This document shows positions 45,549 to 53,908 of a stretch of 64,000 bases of DNA, in pieces (positions within the stretch are counted from its first letter, which is position 1; each line of letters starts with the position of its first letter). Made by a program: the position numbers and the translations under genes. The stretch is from assembly GCA_016714535.1 (NCBI GenBank), contig JADKDR010000001.1:248001-312000 (forward strand). Direction: 5' to 3'. Under the pieces are notes generated by a model. The model ran no database searches, was not told the DNA's origin, and worked only from the letters and a program-made list of their open reading frames with translations. The stretch comes from Bacteroidota bacterium (lineage in GTDB: Bacteria > Bacteroidota > Bacteroidia > AKYH767-A > OLB10).

Positions 45549-47183
45549 TTGAAACGAGGGGGCATTTTTATATTGCTCATAAGCAGTGTTTGCTTGCTGG
45601 TTTATTGCACTTCGCAACATAGCAATAAATCAGTGGCTTTGTCAAGTTATGCATCGCTAACCGACACAGTGAAATATGTGGGTATGCAGGCATGCAAACA
45701 ATGCCATGAATCTATTTATAATACCTATATCGAAACCGGTATGGGCCAGTCGTTTGATATTGCATCGGTGCATAAATCAAAAGCTTCGTTCACAAATTCA
45801 ACCATTTACGACAAGCATAAAAATTTCTACTATCATTCTTATTGGCAAGGCGACAGTTTAAAATTTATGGAATATCGCATGGATGGTAAAGACACCATAC
45901 ATAAGCGCGTGGAAACTATACACTATATTGTTGGGTCGGGGCAACACACCAATTCGCATATGACAAATACGAATGGCTACTTTAATCAGGCACCAATGAC
46001 CTATTATACTCAAAAAGGAATTTGGGATTTGCCACCTGGATTTGAAGATGGAAATAACTCGCGATTTTCAAGAGAGATTGGTCTTGAATGTATGAGCTGT
46101 CATAACTCATTTCCTGACTTTGTGCCTGGCAGCCAAAACAAGTATACCAATGTTCCGAACGGAATTACCTGTGAACGATGCCATGGGCCCGGAGCAATGC
46201 ATGTGCGTGAAAAAATTGCCGGAAATATTGTTGATATAAATTCTCAAATTGATTATACGATAGTAAATCCGGCCAAGCTACCGATAGACAAACAATTTGA
46301 TGTTTGTCAGCGTTGTCATATACAAGGCAATGCTGTACTTAACGAAGGAAAAAGTTTTTTTGATTTTAAACCCGGCATGAGCCTTAGCGAAGTAATGAAT
46401 GTATTTATGCCGGTTTATTCCAACTCAAATAAGCACATTATGGCATCGCATGCCGAACGTCTTAAACAGAGCAAATGCTATTTGGTATCGATGCAAAAAT
46501 CTGAATCAAGTGCGACAAAAAACAACTTGAAGCCTTATAAAGATGCGTTAACGTGTGTTACATGTCATGACCCGCATGTGAGTGTACGCAAAACAGAAAA
46601 AGATTTTTTCAATAAAAAATGTATTGCCTGCCATAGTGGAAAAGAAACCGTATGCACCGCTGACAAAATTGAATTATCGAAAAAAAATAACAACTGTGTT
46701 TCATGCCACATGCAAACATCGGGTGCAACCGATATTCCACATGTGAGTGTGCATGATCACCGCATATCCGTTCCGTTAAACGAACAAGATAAAAATGAGA
46801 TAAAAAAATTTGTAACCATTGCATGTATTAATAATCCGCATGTTGACAAGCGCACCACAGGCAAAGCCTTTATAGCCTATTATGAAAAATTTGCATTAGG
46901 AAAAGAGATGCTTGATAGTGCTAAAAAATATTTACCCGGTGCAACCCATGCTGATATAAAAACCAACTTTCATGAGTTGGTGCATCTGGCTTACCTGCAA
47001 GATGATTATAATGAGCTACAAAGGTTATTAAACGCGTATAAAGAAAACCTTACCATACTTAGGCTAAAATCAGCGGATAACCACCATGCTTACACAGCAT
47101 ATCGCATTGCTCAAATGTTGGAAACAGCCAATCCGCAACAAGCATTTTGGCTTTTACAAGCGTGCGGCAGAGCTTGCCCCTGA
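45549..47183 (+). CDS. Heptaheme c-type cytochrome lipoprotein, main part (frameshifted at both ends)
   Basis: Seven CxxCH heme sites are visible: CKQCH, CMSCH, CERCH, CQRCH, CVTCH, CIACH, CVSCH, over residues ~55-390. The arrangement resembles cytochrome c554/NrfB-like multiheme domains that move electrons in the periplasm. The signal core ends LLVYC, a lipobox. As read, the start is a TTG at 45549. An ATG at 45532, overlapping the GNAT stop, would enter this frame if the A7 run at 45538-45544 had one more A, giving MNKKNKLKRGG, a better signal n-region. At the 3' end, one T too many in T4 (47145-47148) breaks it from the TPR region. Repaired from 45549, the protein is about 664 residues. 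Confidence 0.75.
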   Translation: MKRGGIFILLISSVCLLVYCTSQHSNKSVALSSYASLTDTVKYVGMQACKQCHESIYNTYIETGMGQSFDIASVHKSKASFTNSTIYDKHKNFYYHSYWQGDSLKFMEYRMDGKDTIHKRVETIHYIVGSGQHTNSHMTNTNGYFNQAPMTYYTQKGIWDLPPGFEDGNNSRFSREIGLECMSCHNSFPDFVPGSQNKYTNVPNGITCERCHGPGAMHVREKIAGNIVDINSQIDYTIVNPAKLPIDKQFDVCQRCHIQGNAVLNEGKSFFDFKPGMSLSEVMNVFMPVYSNSNKHIMASHAERLKQSKCYLVSMQKSESSATKNNLKPYKDALTCVTCHDPHVSVRKTEKDFFNKKCIACHSGKETVCTADKIELSKKNNNCVSCHMQTSGATDIPHVSVHDHRISVPLNEQDKNEIKKFVTIACINNPHVDKRTTGKAFIAYYEKFALGKEMLDSAKKYLPGATHADIKTNFHELVHLAYLQDDYNELQRLLNAYKENLTILRLKSADNHHAYTAYRIAQMLETANPQQAFWLLQACGRACP

Positions 47184-47544
47184 GCATCTTGATTTTTTGA
47201 ATAAATATGGCAACATACTATTTGCCTTAAACAAACCCAAAGAAGCACTTGCTGTATTTAAGAATATGGTAACATTGAACCCCAAGCATGTGCAGGGACT
47301 AAGCAATTTGGGGTATTTAACAATGATGATAAACTCAGATGCAACTACATCTCTCAATTATATTAACCAAGCAATAGCCCTCGACCCTGATTATGAGCAG
47401 GCGCATATAAATAAAGCTGCGGTATATGCATCGCAATCGCGCTGGTACGAGGCTACCGAAGCATTGGAATTTTTTATAAAACATCATCCGAATGCAAAGA
47501 AAAGCAAAACAACGCTAAGGAAAATAGAACAAGCAGTTAAATAA
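47086..47544 (+). CDS. TPR-containing C-terminal part of the heptaheme cytochrome
   Basis: From about 47149 this frame reads FYKRAAELAPEHLDFLNKYG and on through three TPR motifs (A...ALAVFKNMVTLNP; YINQAIALDP; EALEFFIKHHP). The residues between ATG 47086 and the junction are a shadow of the upstream frame. Dropping one T at 47145-47148 gives ...NPQQAFGFYKRAAEL, an uninterrupted TPR, so this is the end of the preceding gene. TPRs probably mediate complex assembly with other electron-transfer proteins. Confidence 0.7.
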   Translation: MLTQHIALLKCWKQPIRNKHFGFYKRAAELAPEHLDFLNKYGNILFALNKPKEALAVFKNMVTLNPKHVQGLSNLGYLTMMINSDATTSLNYINQAIALDPDYEQAHINKAAVYASQSRWYEATEALEFFIKHHPNAKKSKTTLRKIEQAVK

Positions 47545-47700
47545 GGAACATGCTCTATTAATGGATATATCTTGCTTTTTTTGCTTGCACATTTAAATTT
47601 CTTTTCGTTTTATTTGTATTGCCAAATAATTTCAACAAGTTCTTTCTTTAAATCTCTAGATGTATTTACTTATAATATTAACAAATTAAACTATACTGAA

Positions 47701-47817
47701 ATGAAAAAACAGATTTCAAAACCCGATTGTGTATCGGTTACTGTATGCGAAGTTGAAAGTAGCTGCAGTAGCGCCTTTGGCGTGGTAGTTGTAGAGAGAG
47801 AGAGAGAGAGCATCTAA
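47701..47817 (+). CDS. Short leader ORF that ends just after an (AG)9 tract
   Basis: The ATG at 47701 opens a 38-codon frame (MKKQISKPDCVSV..., Cys-rich, then VVVVERERESI) that stops seven bases after the repeat. In the frame of the next gene, immediately downstream of the repeat, lies a typical signal-peptide core (KFISLLISPLLILFFISSVMGQN) with no start codon of its own. One more AG unit (or two fewer) would fuse the leader to it. Taken alone the leader resembles nothing I know. Confidence 0.45.
   Translation: MKKQISKPDCVSVTVCEVESSCSSAFGVVVVERERESI
47793..47810 (+). repeat. (AG)9 dinucleotide tract, candidate phase-variation switch
   Basis: Nine perfect AG units inside coding sequence. With n=9 the leader ORF stops at 47817; with n=10, 7 or 13 it reads into the signal peptide and body of the T9SS protein starting near 47873. 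Tracts like this change length by strand slippage in known contingency loci. Confidence 0.6.
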
Positions 47818-47872
47818 GTTTATTTCCCTATTAATCAGTCCTTTATTAATTTTATTTTTTATTAGTAGTGTA

Positions 47873-48880
47873 ATGGGACAAAATATTATTTGGGAAGCGG
47901 AATACAACAGTGCATTATCCAACAATGCATACAGTGTAATACATAGCAAATTGGGTGGCTATTTAGTAGGTGGCAGCATAGCTACCACAACAGATGGTTT
48001 AGATATTTTAATACTACGTGTTGATTCAATAGGCGACACGCTTTGGACAAAACAATTGGGAGGTATATCAGATGATGAAGCATTTTGTGTTATTGAAGAT
48101 GCAAATAATGACATACTTGTATCAGGCTATACCAAAAGCTATGGCAATGGATTATCCGATTTTTTTATCACCAAACTAAATGCAACCGGTGTAGTACAAT
48201 GGACACAAACAAGTGGCGGTGTACTTAAAGATGGGAGCTATTCTATCATTGCCACCTTAGATGGTGGCTATCTTACAGCAGGCTATACCAATAGCTCAGG
48301 AGCAGGATTAAAAGATTTTTACCTCCTTAAGCTAAGTGCAACGGGTACATTTCAATGGGCAAAAACCTATGGAGGCTCGGGCAATGATGTGGCATGCGAT
48401 GTAGTACAAAATCAGGATAGCAGTATTATTATTGTTGGCAATACAACTAGTTTTGGCTCGTCCGATTTGAATCCGTATATCATTAAAACAAATAAAAACG
48501 GTGATACATTATGGACAAAAGTAATTTATGAAACAGGTATTGATATAATTAATTCTGTGTCATTAGTTGGCAAAACAGGCATATTGCTTGCTGGTAACAA
48601 ATCCATTACAAATAGGCTTAATGCCCAGTTAATAAAACTTACAGCTACGGGGCATGTTATATGGCAACAAGAGTATGATATAACAGGCGATGATGAGATT
48701 AAAGATTGCTACCAAAATGAAAACGGTGCCGTATATCTGGTTGGTAGTAATAGCACACCCGAAGGCACATCACCACTTTGTATAATGACTAATGACTATG
48801 GAGATTTGCTGACGAATAAAGTTTTTCAGAGTACCAAGGAGTGTTTAATGGGGTGTATGTTGATGCGGATAATAACATAG
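47873..48880 (+). CDS. T9SS-secreted repeat/GH18-like protein, N-terminal part
   Basis: ATG 47873 (MGQNIIWEAEYNS) falls at the signal-peptide cleavage site, so it is not the natural start. The body is a series of ~50-residue repeats of the type DGGYLTAGYTNSSGAGLKDFY(L)LKL...G...W, as in beta-propeller-like 'delta-60' or Kelch-like surface proteins of Bacteroidota. The frame ends at 48880, but the sequence clearly continues in the next frame from FNGVYVDADNN. Adding one T to TTT at 48844-48846 gives KECFNGVYVD. The repeats probably form a propeller that binds a ligand or displays the downstream domain. Confidence 0.65.
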   Translation: MGQNIIWEAEYNSALSNNAYSVIHSKLGGYLVGGSIATTTDGLDILILRVDSIGDTLWTKQLGGISDDEAFCVIEDANNDILVSGYTKSYGNGLSDFFITKLNATGVVQWTQTSGGVLKDGSYSIIATLDGGYLTAGYTNSSGAGLKDFYLLKLSATGTFQWAKTYGGSGNDVACDVVQNQDSSIIIVGNTTSFGSSDLNPYIIKTNKNGDTLWTKVIYETGIDIINSVSLVGKTGILLAGNKSITNRLNAQLIKLTATGHVIWQQEYDITGDDEIKDCYQNENGAVYLVGSNSTPEGTSPLCIMTNDYGDLLTNKVFQSTKECLMGCMLMRIIT

Positions 48881-50730
48881 CAATGGCAGGTACTAAAGTT
48901 AACACTATTGCAAATTTGGCTTGGTTGGTAGTAGCGTATAATTGCCCATATTATCCAAAAAATTTATGGAATATGGATTGTTGGGCATTTAACTCATCCA
49001 ATTCAGGAGCCAATAAAAATGCATGCTTATTTTTAGATGGTAATGGAGCCAATCCAGCAGCAGCCGTAAAAACAGAAAATTTTATAGAGTATTGCAGAGC
49101 CATGCGAATACGCACAGTTGTTTTGGGCCATTTAGAAGATATTATCAGAGAGGATAATCAATGGAATAATAATGGCACGATGACCGACTTTTCAAATTAT
49201 ACTGCCTACAACAAATGTACAGCGTGTACTTTAAATTTTAATATTGCTGGAGCAGACTTGCGCGTGCAACTTGCCAATTTGGTAAACGAATTGCACAAAA
49301 CAGGGGTAACATACGTATTGGCGCAGTGGCTTGATCAAACACCCGAAGTGTATAAGCCATGCGACAACCTTTGCAGCATTACTTATACTGCTGATGAAGA
49401 TGCGGCTACTACAACAAATAACGATGAAATATTTACTGCATTTATTGATTGGAATAATTTGCAAACGGGAGGTTATAAATTTGATGGCATCATGCTCGAT
49501 TATGAATGGTTTGCACCATATTATGGTGCCGGTGCACCTAGGGACCCAAATAAAGATGCTGCAAAAGGAGCTGACTTATGGAAAACACTCGCATCAAGAT
49601 GTACACTTGCACGAGCAAATAATGATGTTGAATTAGCTGCCATCTATCATACTAATATGCTATTTACTGATGAGCATAGCATAACCAACAATTATTTTAA
49701 CCGCAACACTGATACAATTACAGACTCTACTGATTCAAGAATACATATTGACACCATAGATGCCTATCGCTTCAATTATATCAGCCTCAACTTTAGCAAT
49801 AATGATGATATGTGTGAAAACAATCAATTAGTAAACAACCGCCCCGATTGTTTTATGCTTGGTGAAATAGCTAATGGTGTAGAAACAGACCAGCAGCGCG
49901 ACCGCAGGCGATTGCAATACTTGGGGCATGATATTAATAATATTCGTACACGCATAGTGCCCTATTTGCGAACTGTAAATGTTCCTTTGGACTTGGGCAA
50001 TAATTCTCAATACGATTGTTTGAATGGAAATAATGCGATTAAAGCCTCCCTTGGCAACTTATTAATTGAAATATGTAATTATAATGGTACGTGTCAAACA
50101 GGCGGTGATGCTACTGATTTTGGCTCTACTTATGTTTCTTTACCAACAGTAGCTAATGAGTTTTTAACGCAATTCTATAACTTAGCGGGAATTGATTATA
50201 ATAGCCAACTACAATGGCCTGAAAATGATTACTATTTACAATACAACAACGTCCGTATCAATGGATTCGACTTTTTTGCCTATCGTACCGAAGGTAATAC
50301 AGACCAACGTGTATTGCGGCACGATGCATTGTTAGATGCAAATCATAATCTTTTGACCAATGGCAGATTGTTTGATAGATCACCGATATTATGGTGTACC
50401 GAAGACCCCCAAAAAATAATGGCTCCATCTGTAACACAGTATGATATTAATGCCATTAATGGAAGAGATAAAAATGAACAAGCCATTTTGCAATTAAATT
50501 CCATGCAAGAAAATAACAACATTGATATTAGTAATATTAGCGGGGAACAAATATCAATTTCGCAAATTGAAATTTACAATCACCTTGGCCAAAATGTAAC
50601 TAATCAGTTTCAATTAAAACAACTGGATAATTCTTTGTTACGAATTGTTTGTGATAATTACATGACTGGTCATTTTGTAGTTCGAATTGCAAATTCAAAT
50701 AGGAATGTACCTTTTACAGTTATCAAATAG
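48841..50730 (+). CDS. T9SS-secreted repeat/GH18-like protein, C-terminal part
   Basis: This frame continues the protein above. Residues ~45-370 resemble a TIM-barrel glycosidase: FDGIMLDYEW is close to the GH18 DxxDxDxE motif, with the catalytic-position Glu and the Asp two residues before it present, but Met where GH18 has its middle Asp. Other strands carry RTVVLGHLED and TYVLAQWLDQ. The last ~70 residues (ISQIEIYNHLGQNV... to NVPFTVIK) are a T9SS sorting domain that lacks the usual YPNP start. An endo-glycosidase or a glycan-binding pseudoenzyme is inferred. If the AG tract and the T-run were both in frame, the whole protein would be about 1010 residues. Confidence 0.65.
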   Translation: MFNGVYVDADNNIAMAGTKVNTIANLAWLVVAYNCPYYPKNLWNMDCWAFNSSNSGANKNACLFLDGNGANPAAAVKTENFIEYCRAMRIRTVVLGHLEDIIREDNQWNNNGTMTDFSNYTAYNKCTACTLNFNIAGADLRVQLANLVNELHKTGVTYVLAQWLDQTPEVYKPCDNLCSITYTADEDAATTTNNDEIFTAFIDWNNLQTGGYKFDGIMLDYEWFAPYYGAGAPRDPNKDAAKGADLWKTLASRCTLARANNDVELAAIYHTNMLFTDEHSITNNYFNRNTDTITDSTDSRIHIDTIDAYRFNYISLNFSNNDDMCENNQLVNNRPDCFMLGEIANGVETDQQRDRRRLQYLGHDINNIRTRIVPYLRTVNVPLDLGNNSQYDCLNGNNAIKASLGNLLIEICNYNGTCQTGGDATDFGSTYVSLPTVANEFLTQFYNLAGIDYNSQLQWPENDYYLQYNNVRINGFDFFAYRTEGNTDQRVLRHDALLDANHNLLTNGRLFDRSPILWCTEDPQKIMAPSVTQYDINAINGRDKNEQAILQLNSMQENNNIDISNISGEQISISQIEIYNHLGQNVTNQFQLKQLDNSLLRIVCDNYMTGHFVVRIANSNRNVPFTVIK

Positions 50731-50744
50731 TTTTTTTAATAGAA

Positions 50745-52132
50745 ATGAAAAAATTTAGAATTGTTATGCCATCAAGACTATTAGTCTTGTTGGCAGTAGT
50801 TTTTTTGATAGTCGTTGTAAAGCACAGAGCCTTTTTTCTAAAATGTATGACTCAGTAGGCAAGTATTTTGTATATTCAATATCAGAGTTAAATGATAGTA
50901 GTCTCGTATTTTATGCTAGAGAATACAATCAAATTTCTGCCAATTTTTTTCACATCAATTCAGTTGGTGATTCAATTATAAAATTCAATGCATCACCACC
51001 TATTTGGACTGTATGGAACCACATCACATTCAACGACTCTTTAATCTTAGCAGCTGTACAATCGCAAAATGGCGTTCATGGCATACAAAGTGCAGTTATC
51101 AATCCCAAAACATGGCAAATAAGTGATACCGTGCCTTATGCTTTACTTGGTTTTGCCTATCCGGTTTGTGTGTATCGTGCACGCAATGGCGATGTGCTTA
51201 TAGGCAGTACAGGTCCCAGTGCAGGTTTATACGGCCTCATACGTACCGATAGTTTGTTTAATGTAAAGTGGACACAATATTGTCAGGGTGGGGCATTTAA
51301 AATATTGGAAGACAGTCTTGGCAATATACTTGCCTCTGGTAGTGCTCCTTCGCAAACACTGCAACCATTTATACTCAACTACTTCGACTCGGCAGGCAAT
51401 TTAATTTGGAATCAATGGTATGGAAATAATATTTCCTTTTCCGGAAATATAGGCGCAGGTTATATTTTTTTGCTGCCTGATAGTAATTTTATTTTATTTG
51501 GCGAGTCCAATACTTCGGCAGAATATGACTTTATAAAAATTGATAGAGCAACGGGTGATACTATACATACGAACCAACTAAAAACTTGTTGTCCTGCTGC
51601 GGCACTGAAAGTTTCCCCAAATAAATATTTTTTGTGCGATTACGATAGCTTTAGATTTTATGATGCATCAGGCAATTTGATTTATAAACAGCTTATTCCT
51701 ATTCCAAATAAGCGGTTTTTACCCTCATCATCAGTACTTACAAAAGATGGAGGTATTGCAATAGCTGGGGTTACAGTACCGGGAAGTAATATTAATGTAC
51801 GTCTCCCCACGGTTATCAAAATAGACACCCTTGGCAATAGTGTACCCCTTAGCGCAGAGGATATGGCAATATTTAAGGAGGCCACTCTAACTATTTATCC
51901 CAATCCGGTAGGTGATATATTAAATGTGCAAATACCAAACGATATGCAAGGTAAAGATGTAACGGTGCGTGTATATGATGCTTTGGGGAGTTTGAAGTTA
52001 GAAGTTAAAAGTTTGAAGATAAATACGGATGCTACTCAAATTGATTGCAGCAGTTTATCAAATGGTATTTACATTATCAGCATTCAAAGTGATGATAAAA
52101 GGTATTGGCAGAAGTTTGTGGTGGGGCATTAA
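50745..52132 (+). CDS. Tandem T9SS cargo gene, copy 1 (frame broken at T7 in the signal peptide)
   Basis: ATG 50745 gives MKKFRIVMPSRLLVLLAVVF, a signal peptide, then a shift at T7 (50800-50806) leads to a stop after 37 codons; the body continues in another frame from ~50807 (first ATG 50843). Copy 3 has T8 at the same place. With T8, copy 1 would encode 462 residues, exactly the length of intact copy 3. The body is a beta-propeller-like domain (VYRARNGDVLIGS, DGGIAIAGVTVPG repeats) and a T9SS type A domain from YPNPVGDIL to WQKFVVGH. As written, no exported product is made. Function unknown. Confidence 0.75.
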
Positions 52133-52164
52133 TGTTGTGAAAAAAAAACTAATAATAAAAAACA

Positions 52165-52315
52165 ATGAAAAAAAAAGAAGTAGTTGGAGAGATTCAATTT
52201 TCAGTTGTTGGTGATAACACCAACCACTGGCAAAATGAAAAAAAAAGAAGTAGTTGGAGAGATTCAATTTTCAGTTGTTGATGATAACACCAACCACTGG
52301 CAAAAATTCAAATAG
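52165..52315 (+). repeat. 70-base direct repeat with hairpin and 26-codon ORF (two copies)
   Basis: Two copies start at 52165 and 52235. Each begins with ATG and an A9 run and contains a hairpin (CAGT-GTTGGTG / CACCAAC-ACTG, loop ATAA, at 52202-52229 and 52272-52299). The second copy ends in a complete 26-residue ORF (MKKKEVVGEIQFSVV..., stop 52313-52315); the first runs out of frame into the second. A peptide product is unproven; the hairpin may be the conserved feature. There is no T-run, so it is not a standard terminator. Confidence 0.55.
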
Positions 52316-52357
52316 GAATGTACCTTTTACAGTTATCAAATAGTTTTTTTAATAGAA

Positions 52358-53752
52358 ATGAAAAAATTTAAATTGTTATGCCATCAAGACTATTAGTCTT
52401 GTTGCACAATTGATTTTTGATAGTCGTTGTAAAGCACAGAGCCTTTTTTCTAAAATGTATGACTCAGTAGGCAAGTATTTTGCATATTCAATATCAGAGT
52501 TAAATGATAGTAGTCTCGTATTTTATGCTAGATGAATACAATCAAATTTCTGCCAAATTATTTTTCACATACTTAATTCAGTTGGTAGATTCAATTATAA
52601 AATTCAATGCATCACCACCTATTTGGACTGTTATGGAACCACATCACATTCAACGACTCTTTAATCTTAGCAGCTGTACAATCGCAAAATGGCGTTCATG
52701 GCATACAAAGCAGTTATCAATCCCAAAACATGGCAAATAAGTGATAACAACTTATGCTTTACTTGGTTTTGCCTATCCGGTTTGTGTGTATCGCACACGC
52801 AATGGCGATGTGCTTATAGGCAGTGCAGGCCCCAGTGCAGGTATGTATGGCCTCATACGCACCGATAGTTTGTTTAATGTAAAGTGGACACAATTTTGTT
52901 CTGGTGGTGCATTTAAAATATTGGAAGATAGTCTCGGCAATATACTAACCTCTGGCAATGCTCCTTCGCAAACACTGCAACCGTTTATACTCAACTACTT
53001 CGACTCGGCAGGCAATTTAATTTGGAATCAATGGTATGGAAATAATATTTCCTTTTCCGGAAATATAGGTTCGGGTAATATTTTCTTATTACCAGATAGT
53101 AACTTTATACTTATGGGTGAATATGGAGGTTGGAGTCCTGAATACAATTTTATTAAAATTGACCGTATCTTGGGAGACACTATAAGTACAAAAACATTAT
53201 ATAATAGTAGGCCCTTCCCAGCCATTCGAGTGAGTTCCGACAAGTTATTTGTATGTAGCAAATACTTTTTTGAATTTTATAATTTAAATGGCGATTTACT
53301 TTACAGCCAGCCACTTCCAATGCCATTTCCACATTTTACTGCATCTTCAGCAGTATTAACTAGAGATGGAGGTATTGCAATTGCAGGCACCACCGTACCT
53401 GATCTTAATAACATAAACAAACGCCTGCCCACCGTTATCAAAATAGACACCCTTGGCAATAGTGTGCCACTAAGCGCACAGGATATGGCAATATTTAAGG
53501 AGATGACCCTAAAGGTATATCCTAATCCGGTGAGCGATATATTAAATTTGCAAGTGCCAATAGATATGCAGGGCACAGATGTAACGGTAACAGTATATGA
53601 TGCATTGGGGAGTTTGAAATAAAAGTTAAAAGTTTGAAGATAAATACGGATGCTACTCAAATTGATTGTAGTAGTTTATCAAATGGCTTGTACATTATCA
53701 GTATTCAAAGTGATGAGCAAAGGTATTGGCAAAAGTTTGTGGTGAGGAAAAA
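52358..53752 (+). pseudogene. Tandem T9SS cargo gene, copy 2 (many indels)
   Basis: Clearly a copy of the gene above (same start at ATG 52358, same end region), but with at least eight small insertions or deletions in its first 400 bases relative to copy 1, a further two or three near 53620, and loss of the normal stop. The longest open stretch is 52741-53622 (293 residues, propeller part and first half of the sorting domain). Its 5' half is otherwise almost identical to copy 1, with very few substitutions. Either it is a recently duplicated copy that decayed, or this repeat could not be polished in the assembly. Confidence 0.75.
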
Positions 53753-53785
53753 ATGTTGTGAAAAAAAAACTAATAATAAAAAACA

Positions 53786-53866
53786 ATGAAAAAAAAAGAA
53801 GTAGTTGGAGAGATTCAATTTTCAGTTGTTGGTGATAACACCAACCACTGGCAAAAATTCAAATAA
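53786..53866 (+). repeat. Third copy of the 70-base element with a 26-codon ORF
   Basis: Same ATG-A9 start, hairpin at 53823-53850 and stop (TAA 53864-53866) as the element at 52235, here between copies 2 and 3. It lies in the same position relative to the upstream copy, so it is part of the tandem unit. Nothing similar follows copy 3. Confidence 0.55.
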
Positions 53867-53908
53867 GAATATACCTTTTACAGTTATCAAATAGTTTTTT
53901 TAATAGAA

